A stretch of 64,000 nt of DNA from Pseudomonadales bacterium (GTDB lineage: Bacteria > Pseudomonadota > Gammaproteobacteria > Pseudomonadales > Azotimanducaceae), in the NCBI GenBank assembly GCA_022827905.1, contig JAJEIQ010000054.1, positions 151,417 through 215,416 of the forward strand. The letters run 5' to 3'. The position numbers and the translations under genes were made by a program. Below are positions 30,289-38,289 of the stretch, piece by piece. The notes beneath the pieces are model-generated. The model saw only the letters and a list, made by a program, of their open reading frames with translations. It ran no database searches and was not told the origin of the DNA. The number at the start of each line of letters is the position of its first letter. Position 1 is the stretch's first letter.

Positions 30289-30855
30289 ATGGCCCGCTAC
30301 GCTACGAATGAGTTCCGCGCCGGCCTCAAGGTGCTGCTGGAGGGAGATCCCTGCTCGATACTCGAGAATGAGTTCGTCAAGCCGGGCAAGGGGCAGGCTT
30401 TCAGTCGCGTCAAGTTCCGCAATCTCAAATCCGGGCGGGTCTGGGAGCGGACCTTCAAGTCGGGCGAGTCCATCGAAGCCGCCGACGTGATGGAGCTTTC
30501 CATGGAGTATCTGTACAGCGACGGCGAATTCCACCACTTCATGAAGACCGACGGCAGCTACGAGCAGGCCGCCGCTTCGGCGGCGGCGGTGGCCGAGGCC
30601 CTGCCGTGGATCAAGGAGCAGGATGTCTGCCAAGTGACGTTGTGGAACGACGATCCGATTTCCGTCACCGCGCCCAATTTCGTGACCTTGGCAGTGACCG
30701 AGACCGACCCAGGCCTCAAGGGCGACACGGCCGCCGGCGGCACCAAGCCGGCCACCCTGTCCACGGGCACCGTCATCCGGGTGCCCCTGTTCATCAACAT
30801 TGGCGATGTGCTCAAGATCGACACCCGTAGCGGCGATTACGTCAGCCGGGCCTAG
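30289..30855 (+). CDS. efp: Elongation factor P
   Basis: This 188-residue factor relieves ribosome stalling at polyproline stretches. The modified Lys is Lys34 in VKPGKGQAF, and the three-barrel plan is complete up to [19 protein letters not shown]. It is followed after 15 bp by epmA, whose product attaches beta-lysine to this Lys. Confidence 0.98.
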   Translation: MARYATNEFRAGLKVLLEGDPCSILENEFVKPGKGQAFSRVKFRNLKSGRVWERTFKSGESIEAADVMELSMEYLYSDGEFHHFMKTDGSYEQAAASAAAVAEALPWIKEQDVCQVTLWNDDPISVTAPNFVTLAVTETDPGLKGDTAAGGTKPATLSTGTVIRVPLFINIGDVLKIDTRSGDYVSRA

Positions 30856-30870
30856 TGTCCCGTTGCGCCA

Positions 30871-31725
30871 TTGGCTACCCATGAAGACTGGCGCCCCACC
30901 TGCTCCATAGCCGCGCTAAGAGCGCGGGCCGGGATGTTGGCCCAAATCCGCGCCTTCTTCGCCGAACGGGAGGTCATCGAAGTGCAGACGCCCACCTTGG
31001 GCCGCACTTCGGTCACCGAACCGCAGATCGAGAGCCTGCGCACCCGGGACGGCGCTTTTCTGCAGACGTCCCCCGAGCACTACATGAAGCGCTTGCTGGC
31101 GGCGGGCGCGCCGTCGATCTACCAACTGGGCCCGGTTTACCGGGCGGGCGAGTCCGGGCGCCTGCATCAGGAGGAGTTCACGATGCTGGAGTGGTATCGG
31201 ATCGGTTACGACGACCAGGCATTGATGACGGAGGTGGCGGCTCTGATCGACGGCCTGCTTGGCCCAGCGCCCTATGAACGGATGACCTACGAATCCCTGG
31301 TCGGCGCCGTCCACGGTGAGCCAACCGAATTGGATCTAGCCTATGCCGAGGCCGTTGAAGCCCTAGGCCCATTGCGCTGCTTCGTCACCGACTATCCGGC
31401 CAGTCAAGCGGCATTGGCCCGCGTCCGAGGTGATGGCGGAGACGCCCGTGCCGCGCGCTTCGAACTCATCATCGATAGGGTGGAAATCGCCAACGGCTAC
31501 CATGAACTGACGGATGCCGCCGAACTGGGCGCCCGCATGGCCAAAGACAATCAGCGCCGCCGCGAAGCCGGACGGGAAGTCATGGCCCCTGACGGGCGTC
31601 TGCTCGCCGCCATGGCTCACGGACTGCCGGACTGCGCCGGCGTTGCCATCGGCGTTGACCGCTTAGTCATGCTGGCCGTGGGCGCTTCAAGCCTGGCCGA
31701 GGTCGTGCCCTTTGCTGACCGCTGA
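30871..31725 (+). CDS. epmA: EF-P beta-lysine ligase
   Basis: This 284-residue protein resembles the catalytic domain of class II lysyl-tRNA synthetase without an anticodon domain. EREVIEVQTPTLG is motif 1, EEFTMLEWYRIGYD lies in motif 2, and GVAIGVDRLVMLAVG is motif 3. The TTG at 30871 aligns with the known N-terminus (ATHEDWRPTCSIAAL). It is about 40 residues shorter than the Escherichia coli enzyme, mainly around the first substrate loop. Its 3' end overlaps the convergent psd by 39 bp. The partner EpmB is not encoded here. Confidence 0.93.
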   Translation: MATHEDWRPTCSIAALRARAGMLAQIRAFFAEREVIEVQTPTLGRTSVTEPQIESLRTRDGAFLQTSPEHYMKRLLAAGAPSIYQLGPVYRAGESGRLHQEEFTMLEWYRIGYDDQALMTEVAALIDGLLGPAPYERMTYESLVGAVHGEPTELDLAYAEAVEALGPLRCFVTDYPASQAALARVRGDGGDARAARFELIIDRVEIANGYHELTDAAELGARMAKDNQRRREAGREVMAPDGRLLAAMAHGLPDCAGVAIGVDRLVMLAVGASSLAEVVPFADR

Positions 31726-32547
31726 GTCCAGAAAGCGGCCGATGGGCATCCCCATGCGGACCTTTTGGCCGGTCTTCAAGGCATCGAGTTCGCAAGCCCC
31801 CGGCGGGCAGCAGAGAATGACCGTTGAGCCGAGCAGAAAACGCCCCAGTTCCGCGCCCCGCTCAAGCGGCACGTCGGGATTGAGCGTTTCGATGTTCCGA
31901 TAGGGCGATTGCGGGCCCGGCCAAGGCGTGGCAATACTGCCCACGATCAGGGCGCCGACCAACACCACCAGCAAGTCGCCAAAGCCGGTGCGCAAGCGGC
32001 ATACCAATCGTTCGTTGCGGCAGAACAAGCCCTCCACGGCGTTCTCCGTGGCGGCGTTGACGGAATACAGGGCGCCCGGGATGGCCCGTGCGGCGGTTAG
32101 GCGGCCCGTCGCCGGAACATGGACCCGGTGATAGTCCCGCGGGGCCAGATAGATGGTGGCGAATTGGCCACCGTCAAATCCCTCGCCGAGTTCGTGGGCC
32201 AGGCCCGCCAGGGAGTAGCGCCAGCCCTTGGCCTGCAGCATGCGGCCGTCTTCGATGCGGCCGCTTTGGCTAATGGTGCCGTCGGCGGGACAGCAGATGG
32301 CGCTGTCATCCTCTGGCAGGGGGCGCGCCCCCGGCTTCAACTCCCGGGTGAAGAAGTCGTTGAACGAAAGGTAGTCCGTGAGGTTGCCGCGGGCCGCCTC
32401 GGTTAGGTCAACCTCGTAGGCGGCTGCGAAGGCGCGCATCAGCGGCATCCTGATCCAAGGCGCGGTGGCGCTGCCCAGCCAGCCCGCAGCCCGGGTCAGC
32501 CCGTGCTGGGGCAGCAGCCGCTGGACGGCGGCGAAGGCCTCATCCAC
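31687..32547 (-). CDS. psd: Phosphatidylserine decarboxylase
   Basis: This proenzyme of about 286 residues makes phosphatidylethanolamine at the inner membrane. LGST in RFLLGSTVILCCP is the autocleavage site where Ser becomes the pyruvoyl group. YLSFNDFFTRELKPGARPL, PADGTISQSG and APRDYHRVHVPATG are family signatures. The likely start is GTG at 32547, overlapping the sulfurtransferase stop by 8 bp; GTG at 32565 is an alternative. Its C-terminus extends past the usual end and overlaps epmA. Confidence 0.93.
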   Translation of the reverse strand: MDEAFAAVQRLLPQHGLTRAAGWLGSATAPWIRMPLMRAFAAAYEVDLTEAARGNLTDYLSFNDFFTRELKPGARPLPEDDSAICCPADGTISQSGRIEDGRMLQAKGWRYSLAGLAHELGEGFDGGQFATIYLAPRDYHRVHVPATGRLTAARAIPGALYSVNAATENAVEGLFCRNERLVCRLRTGFGDLLVVLVGALIVGSIATPWPGPQSPYRNIETLNPDVPLERGAELGRFLLGSTVILCCPPGACELDALKTGQKVRMGMPIGRFLDSAVSKGHDLGQA

Positions 32548-33361
32548 GGGCGGCTTCCGGTCCACCGGTAGCGACCGGCAGGTCGTCTCGATTGCCCCAC
32601 TCCGACCAGGAGCCGTGGTAGGCGCGAATGCTCGGAAACCCCAGCAAGCGGCCAACCAAGTAGGACAGCCCCGACCGGTGATGGGTCTGGCAGTGGGTGA
32701 TGATGGACTTCTCCGCGACGATTCCGCGCCTAGCCAGCAGCCGCTCAAGATCAGGTGTCAAGCGCTGATGGTCCCACGGATTCTTGAGCTCCAGCCAGTC
32801 CAGGTGCACGGCGCCCGGCACATGGCCGGCGCGTTGGGCGGCCCGGCGCTCGCCCCGGTATTCGGCCAGCGAGCGGACATCCCATATCACTTGCTCGGCG
32901 TCGTCAATGGCGCGCAACACATCCTCCGCCTCCGCCACCGGCGACGGGTCAACGTCCAGCGCGACCGACGTTGGGCTGGGTTGCCGTCCGGCGCCCCGCG
33001 CAATGGGCCCGCCAGCCGCCGCCCAGGCATGAATGCCGCCGTTGAGGTAGCGCCAGCGCCGATGGCCGATGACGTCCAGCGTCCATAGAAAGCGCCCCGC
33101 CCAACCGCCGCCTTCATCGTCGTAGGCGACGACGTTGAGATCAGGCCGATAGCCCAAACGGGCAAACAGCCCGTTCAATCGTCCTAGATCCGGCAGTCGC
33201 CCAGTGGCAGGGGCAACCCCGCCCACCAGCTCCGCCGGCGCCACGTGCACCGAGCCGGGAATATGCCCGGCAGCGAACGCAGGCGCTTCGGCCACGTACA
33301 CCAGCAACGAGCTGGAATCCGGTTCAAAAGCCCCGGCTTCCAGCAGGCCAACGTCACCCAA
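32540..33361 (-). CDS. Tandem rhodanese sulfurtransferase
   Basis: This protein of about 273 residues has two rhodanese domains. The first contains AGHIPGSVHVAP and YDDEGGGWAGRFLWTL, and the second the active-site loop HCQTHHRSGLSY with the catalytic Cys and the CxxxxR pattern of thiosulfate and 3-mercaptopyruvate sulfurtransferases. No in-frame ATG lies before the first domain; TTG at 33361 is the best start. It is divergent from orn and coupled to psd by an 8-bp overlap. Confidence 0.82.
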   Translation of the reverse strand: MGDVGLLEAGAFEPDSSSLLVYVAEAPAFAAGHIPGSVHVAPAELVGGVAPATGRLPDLGRLNGLFARLGYRPDLNVVAYDDEGGGWAGRFLWTLDVIGHRRWRYLNGGIHAWAAAGGPIARGAGRQPSPTSVALDVDPSPVAEAEDVLRAIDDAEQVIWDVRSLAEYRGERRAAQRAGHVPGAVHLDWLELKNPWDHQRLTPDLERLLARRGIVAEKSIITHCQTHHRSGLSYLVGRLLGFPSIRAYHGSWSEWGNRDDLPVATGGPEAARG

Positions 33362-33461
33362 GTCGCTAATGGGCGTTCCCCAACATGCATCGAGCGGCCA
33401 ATGGTACAGGCTACACGCCCTATGGAGTATCCTCGCCCGGCACCCACGAGCCGAGGAAGCC

Positions 33462-33998
33462 GTGACCGCGCACTTGGTATGGATCGATTTGGAGATGACC
33501 GGGCTTGACCCGGAGCGGGACGTCATCCTCGAAATCGCCACTGTCATCACGGACGATGCCTTGCGTGAAGTGGCCGTGGGCCCGGAAATGGCCATTGGGG
33601 CATCCTCAGCGCAACTCGATGCCATGGACGACTGGAACCAAACGCATCACGGTGCCTCCGGCCTCATCGAGCGGGTGCGCCAAAGCCCCCATTCCATGGC
33701 CGATGCACAGCGCCTGACCCTGGACTTCGTGCAGCAGCACGTTGCCGCTGACACGGCGCCTTTGTGCGGCAACAGCATCTGGCAGGACCGCCGCTTCCTG
33801 GCCCGCCACATGCCGGCGCTGGAGCGGCACCTGCATTACCGCAACATCGATGTGAGCAGCATCAAGGAGCTGGCCCGCCGCTGGTGCCCCGGCTTGGCGG
33901 AAGGGTTCACCAAGCGGAACGCGCACCGGGCGCTTGCCGACATCCGCGAGTCCATAGCCGAACTCGCCTACTACCGGAAGCATTTCTTCCGTCTTTGA
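33462..33998 (+). CDS. orn: Oligoribonuclease
   Basis: This 178-residue DEDDh exonuclease degrades dinucleotides such as pGpG and RNA fragments. LVWIDLEMTGLDPERDVILEIA carries the first acidic pair, and NAHRALADIRESIAELAYY the conserved His and last Asp. The GTG start at 33462 is preceded by a GAGGAAG ribosome site. Length is typical. Confidence 0.97.
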   Translation: MTAHLVWIDLEMTGLDPERDVILEIATVITDDALREVAVGPEMAIGASSAQLDAMDDWNQTHHGASGLIERVRQSPHSMADAQRLTLDFVQQHVAADTAPLCGNSIWQDRRFLARHMPALERHLHYRNIDVSSIKELARRWCPGLAEGFTKRNAHRALADIRESIAELAYYRKHFFRL

Positions 33999-34005
33999 TC
34001 TGGAC

Positions 34006-35070
34006 TCAGGCAGCTTCCAAGCGTTCCAAGGCCCAATCGATGTGCTCGCGCACCAGCTCAGAGGCGTCTTGGCGGGCATCGCGCAGTGCCTGCTTGGCCT
34101 CGGCAGTGGGTGGCCCGTTGCCCAGGGCGACCGCGAGGTTGCGCCGCCAGCCTTCGTAGCCAGCCCGGCGCAGGGCGGAGCCTTCGGTGCGGCGCAGGAA
34201 GGTGGCTTCGTCCCAGCGAAAGAGCTCGACCAGTGAGGTCGCATCGAGGCCGTGGCGGGGCTTGAAGTCCGCTTCCGCAGTGGTCGGCGCATTCCGGTTC
34301 CACGGGCAGCAAAGCTGGCAGTCGTCGCAGCCAAAGACGCGGTTGCCGATCAGCGGGCGCAATTCAAGGGGAATGGCGCTTTTGTGCTCGATGGTGAGGT
34401 AGGAGATGCAGCGTCGGGCATCAACGATCTTGTCGCCGACGATGGCGCCGGTGGGACAGTGGTTCATGCACGCCCGGCAGGCGCCGCAACGATCAACCTC
34501 GGCTTTTGACGTCTCCGGCAGCGGCAGGTTGGTGTAGATCTCGCCAATGAAGAACCAACTGCCGGCGTCCGGGTGGATCAGCAGGCTGTGCTTGCCCATC
34601 CAGCCGAGCCCCGCGTTTTCGGCCAGTGCCTTCTCCAGCACCGGGGCGCTGTCGGTGAAGGCGCGAAACCGGGCGTCCAAGGTCTGGGCGGCATCGTTGA
34701 TCCGCAAGGCCAGCTTCGCTAGCCGAGGGCGCAGTACCTTGTGGTAGTCGCGGCCCAAGGCGTAGCGGGATAGGTAGGCTTGGTCCGGCCGGTGCAGGAC
34801 ACGCAACGGCTCCGTTCCCTCGGCCAGGTAGTTCATGCGCGCCGAGATGACGGCGCAGGTCTCGGCTTCCAAGCGCGCGGGATGCAGCCGCTTGTCGAGA
34901 TTGCGCGCCATGTAGCCCATCTCGCCGTGAAAGCCCTTGGCCAGCCACTCGCGCACATGGGACTCATGGGCCGACAAATCCACATGGGTGATGCCGATCT
35001 GCTGGAAGCCCAGTTCCTGCGCCCAGTTCTCGATGACCGGAGCGGCTGGAAGCTGAGGTCGGTCCGCCAT
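34006..35070 (-). CDS. queG: Epoxyqueuosine reductase
   Basis: This 354-residue cobalamin- and iron-sulfur-dependent enzyme performs the last step of queuosine synthesis in tRNA. Two [4Fe-4S] motifs are seen: CGACRACMNHCPTGAI and CDDCQLCCPWNRNAP. The C-terminal HEAT-like helices are present. It is divergent from nnrD with only 23 bp between starts. Confidence 0.97.
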   Translation of the reverse strand: MADRPQLPAAPVIENWAQELGFQQIGITHVDLSAHESHVREWLAKGFHGEMGYMARNLDKRLHPARLEAETCAVISARMNYLAEGTEPLRVLHRPDQAYLSRYALGRDYHKVLRPRLAKLALRINDAAQTLDARFRAFTDSAPVLEKALAENAGLGWMGKHSLLIHPDAGSWFFIGEIYTNLPLPETSKAEVDRCGACRACMNHCPTGAIVGDKIVDARRCISYLTIEHKSAIPLELRPLIGNRVFGCDDCQLCCPWNRNAPTTAEADFKPRHGLDATSLVELFRWDEATFLRRTEGSALRRAGYEGWRRNLAVALGNGPPTAEAKQALRDARQDASELVREHIDWALERLEAA

Positions 35071-35077
35071 GCTGGGC

Positions 35078-35085
35078 AGTATAAT
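35078..35085. promoter_or_regulatory. Overlapping divergent -10 elements between queG and nnrD
   Basis: AGTATAAT reads TATAAT on the plus strand (35080-35085), 8 bp before the nnrD GTG. It also reads TATACT on the minus strand (35083-35078), 7 bp before the queG ATG. Both transcripts would start at or next to the start codon. Confidence 0.42.
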
Positions 35086-35093
35086 GCGCTTCC

Positions 35094-36545
35094 GTGACCA
35101 ACCTTTACACCAGCGCCCAGTGCCGCGAACTCGACCGCCTCATGATTGAGCAGGAGGGCGTAGCCGGCTTTGACCTCATGCGCCGCGCTGGCCAAGCGGC
35201 ATTTGACGAACTGGTTCACCGTTGGCCGGGCGTTCGGTCGGTCAGCATCTGCTGCGGCAAGGGCAACAACGCCGGCGACGGCTACATCATTGCCGGTCTG
35301 GCCCAAGAAATCGGCTTGGACGTCCAGCTCCTTCAGGTTGGCGATGCATCCCAATTGCGTGGCGATGCGGCCTTGGCCAAGGCTTGGGCTGAGGAGCGCG
35401 ACGTCATTTGCGACCCGGGTGATGCATCCTTCACCGGCGAGGTCATCGTCGACGCGCTGCTTGGCACCGGGCTCAACGGCCCTTTGCGCGAACCCTTCCA
35501 GTCGGCCGTCGAGCGCATCAACGCCTGCGCACTTCCGGTGTTGGCTGTCGATGTGCCGAGCGGCGTCAATGCCGACACCGGGGCGGTGGCCGATGCAGCG
35601 GTGCGCGCCGACGTGACCGTTTCCTTCATCGGCGCCAAGCTCGGTTTGCACACTGGGCCTGGGCTGGCCGCGCGCGGTGAACTGGTCCAGGCCGGGCTCG
35701 GCGTCACCGACGCGGTTTTGGCGCAAGTGCCGGGTTGCCCTTGGCTGCAATTCGACGCCGCCCAACTGCCCGCCTTGGCCATCGATCAGCACAAGCACCG
35801 CATGGGCCATCTGGTAGTGGTTGGCGGCGATGCCGGCATGGGCGGAGCGCCCCTGATGGCTGCGGAGGCGGCGCTACGGGCTGGAACGGGGCTGGTCAGT
35901 CTGTTGACTCGGCCGGAGCACCATGCGGCGATCTTGGCCCGCCGCCCCGAACTCATGGTGCGCGACGCCGAAGATGCCGAAGGCGCCGCCGCGTTGTTGG
36001 AGCGGGCTTCAGCGGTGGTCGCCGGCCCTGGCCTGGGCCGGGCGCCCTGGGGTGAACGGTTGAGCCGTCTAGCGCTCGCCGCAGGCAAGCCGACGGTCAT
36101 CGATGCAGATGGCCTGCGCTGGCTGGCGGAACGGGGCCTCGGGGCAGCGGATACGCTCATCATCACGCCGCATCCGGGCGAAGCCGGTGCGCTGCTCGGC
36201 ACCAGCGCCGCTGGGATTGAGGCGGACCGACCCGCGGCGGCTCTTGAGTTGGCACGCCGGTTCAACGCGGTCGCCGTGCTGAAGGGGCCGGGCACCTTGT
36301 GCGCCGCGGATGAACTGCTCGGCCTTTGCGCCCACGGCAATCCCGGCATGGCGACGGCCGGCACGGGCGATGTCCTGGCGGGCCTCATCGGCGGGCTGCT
36401 GGCTCAAGGGCTCGCGCCCAGCCGTGCCGCCGCCGTCGGCGCCTGCCTGCACGGCTGGGCGGGCGACCGGGCGGCGATGCGCCGGGGCCAGCGTGGCCTG
36501 ATTGCTACGGACTTGTTCGAAGCCATCGCGGAAGCCGTCTCGTGA
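35094..36545 (+). CDS. nnrD: Bifunctional NAD(P)H-hydrate epimerase / dehydratase
   Basis: This 483-residue metabolite-repair enzyme restores hydrated NADH and NADPH. The N-terminal YjeF domain has CCGKGNNAGDGYIIAG (residues 50-65), and the C-terminal ribokinase-like ADP-dependent dehydratase has GTGDVLAGLIGGLLAQG. It heads the operon nnrD-tsaE-amiC-mutL-miaA; the stop overlaps the tsaE GTG by 4 bp. Confidence 0.97.
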   Translation: MTNLYTSAQCRELDRLMIEQEGVAGFDLMRRAGQAAFDELVHRWPGVRSVSICCGKGNNAGDGYIIAGLAQEIGLDVQLLQVGDASQLRGDAALAKAWAEERDVICDPGDASFTGEVIVDALLGTGLNGPLREPFQSAVERINACALPVLAVDVPSGVNADTGAVADAAVRADVTVSFIGAKLGLHTGPGLAARGELVQAGLGVTDAVLAQVPGCPWLQFDAAQLPALAIDQHKHRMGHLVVVGGDAGMGGAPLMAAEAALRAGTGLVSLLTRPEHHAAILARRPELMVRDAEDAEGAAALLERASAVVAGPGLGRAPWGERLSRLALAAGKPTVIDADGLRWLAERGLGAADTLIITPHPGEAGALLGTSAAGIEADRPAAALELARRFNAVAVLKGPGTLCAADELLGLCAHGNPGMATAGTGDVLAGLIGGLLAQGLAPSRAAAVGACLHGWAGDRAAMRRGQRGLIATDLFEAIAEAVS

Positions 36546-36982
36546 GACCGCTGGCGCCCGCCGGGCGCTACCTGCCCGACGAGGCGGCGACGCTGGCGTT
36601 TGGCCGGGAGTTGGCCGAGCTGCTGAGCGCCGCGGAAGGCTATAACCGGGATGCCATCGTCTATCTTCAAGGCGGGCTGGGTGCTGGAAAGACCACCTTG
36701 GTCCGGGGCATACTTCGGGCAATGGGTTTCGTCGGCCCGGTCAAGAGTCCCACCTACACCCTGCTCGAGCCCTATGACGAACTGCTGGTCTTCCACTTCG
36801 ACCTCTATCGAATCGCGGATAGCCGGGAGCTTGACTTCATCGGCATCGACGACCTGCTGGCGGCCCAGGCCATCAAGCTCATCGAATGGCCGGAGCGGGG
36901 CGCGCCGCGCTTGCCGCCCCCGGACCTCAGCCTTTCCCTGCGCGTTCAAGGCGATGGCCGGCATGTGGAAGTGCAAGTTTAA
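36542..36982 (+). CDS. tsaE: tRNA t6A synthesis ATPase TsaE
   Basis: This 146-residue P-loop protein is required for threonylcarbamoyl-adenosine at tRNA position 37. Walker A is LQGGLGAGKTTLVRGIL, and SPTYTLLEPY and FHFDLYRI are family motifs. The start is the GTG at 36542 in the GTGA overlap with nnrD. The 3' end overlaps amiC by 20 bp. Confidence 0.97.
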   Translation: MRPLAPAGRYLPDEAATLAFGRELAELLSAAEGYNRDAIVYLQGGLGAGKTTLVRGILRAMGFVGPVKSPTYTLLEPYDELLVFHFDLYRIADSRELDFIGIDDLLAAQAIKLIEWPERGAPRLPPPDLSLSLRVQGDGRHVEVQV

Positions 36983-38279
36983 GCGGCTCGGCCTGCTGGT
37001 CCTGCTGCCGTCGGCGCTGGCCCAAGGCGAAACGCTGCAGAACATCCGCGCCTACGAGGCGCCGGACCACACCCGCGTGGTGCTCGACACCTCGGCGTCC
37101 CCCAAGGCCAGCATCTTCGTCCTGAGCAATCCGAACCGCTTGGTCATCGACTTGGCCAACACCCGTCCGGCGGTTGGCTTCGATCCCGACGTTTCGAGCG
37201 CCATGGGCCGACGGGTGAAGAACATCCGCTGGGGCGCCCAGGCACGCGCTTACCGCGTGGTGCTTGATCTGGAAAGGCCCCTCAAGCGCAAGGACTTCCA
37301 GTTGCCGCCCATCGCCCCCTACGGCCACCGTCTGGTCATCGATCTTTTCGATGAACAGCCCGCGGAGCCGACGCCGCCCACGCCAACGGAGCCGGAGGGG
37401 TTGCGGCCCGTCGTCATCGCCATCGATGCCGGGCATGGCGGCGAAGATCCGGGTGCCATCGGGGCCAACAAGGTCTATGAGAAGCGCATCACCCTGTCCA
37501 TCGCCCGCAAACTGGCGGCCCGATTCAACGACACGCCGGGATACCGGGCCATCTTGGTGCGCACCGGCGACTACTACATCCCCTTGCGCCGGCGCACCCA
37601 GATCGCCCACCGGGAGCGGGCGCACCTGTTCCTGTCGATCCACGCGGACGCCTTTAGGAACCGCAGCGTCAGCGGAGCGTCGGTGTACATGCTCTCGGAA
37701 CGCGGCGCGGACAGCGAAATGGCCCGCTACCTTGCCGAGAAGGAAAACCGCTCGGATCTCTTCGGCGGGGTCAGCGATGTGAGCGTTGACGACATGGAGC
37801 CCTACTTGCGGCAAACGCTTACGGACCTCTCCATGCAAGGAAAGCGCCGTCAGAGCAGCGAAGTGGGGGGCGAGGTGCTCAGCCAGCTTGATCGGGTGAC
37901 CAAGCTGCACAAGAAGCAGGTGGGCCATGCCGGCTTCGTGGTGCTTAAGGCCCCGGACATTCCGAGCCTCTTGATCGAGACCGGCTTCATTTCCAACCCC
38001 ACCGAGGCGCGGCGGCTCAACCAAGCCGAACACCAAGGCAAGATCGTGGACGCCATCTATAGGGGCGTCGTCAACTATTGGCGGGACAATCCACCGCCGG
38101 GCACCTTGCTGGCGCAAAACGCCGGGGGCGAGATGAACTACAGGATTCAACGCGGTGACACCCTTTCCGGGATCGCCGCCCGTTACGGCACCACCGTGGC
38201 CCGCATTCGCCAGGCCAACGGCTTGGCGGGCAACCGCATTCGGGTTGGGCAGGTGCTCACCATTCCAGCCGATAGCTGA
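36963..38279 (+). CDS. amiC: N-acetylmuramoyl-L-alanine amidase with AMIN and LysM domains
   Basis: This exported hydrolase of about 438 residues splits septal peptidoglycan during cell division. It has a signal peptide (MWKCKFKRLGLLVLLPSALA), an AMIN targeting domain (residues 25-130), the zinc amidase domain (AIDAGHGGEDPGAIG, later LFLSIHADAF and LLIETGFISN), and a C-terminal LysM module (YRIQRGDTLSGIAARYG). The symbol could equally be amiB by synteny. An ATG at 36954 is an alternative start. Confidence 0.95.
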   Translation: MWKCKFKRLGLLVLLPSALAQGETLQNIRAYEAPDHTRVVLDTSASPKASIFVLSNPNRLVIDLANTRPAVGFDPDVSSAMGRRVKNIRWGAQARAYRVVLDLERPLKRKDFQLPPIAPYGHRLVIDLFDEQPAEPTPPTPTEPEGLRPVVIAIDAGHGGEDPGAIGANKVYEKRITLSIARKLAARFNDTPGYRAILVRTGDYYIPLRRRTQIAHRERAHLFLSIHADAFRNRSVSGASVYMLSERGADSEMARYLAEKENRSDLFGGVSDVSVDDMEPYLRQTLTDLSMQGKRRQSSEVGGEVLSQLDRVTKLHKKQVGHAGFVVLKAPDIPSLLIETGFISNPTEARRLNQAEHQGKIVDAIYRGVVNYWRDNPPPGTLLAQNAGGEMNYRIQRGDTLSGIAARYGTTVARIRQANGLAGNRIRVGQVLTIPADS

Positions 38280-38289
38280 AGGTACGCCA

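Noticed and set aside
32548..32748. N-terminal extension of Psd to 32748
   Set aside because: It is antisense-free but out of frame with the sulfurtransferase on the same strand, and the extra residues do not match the family.
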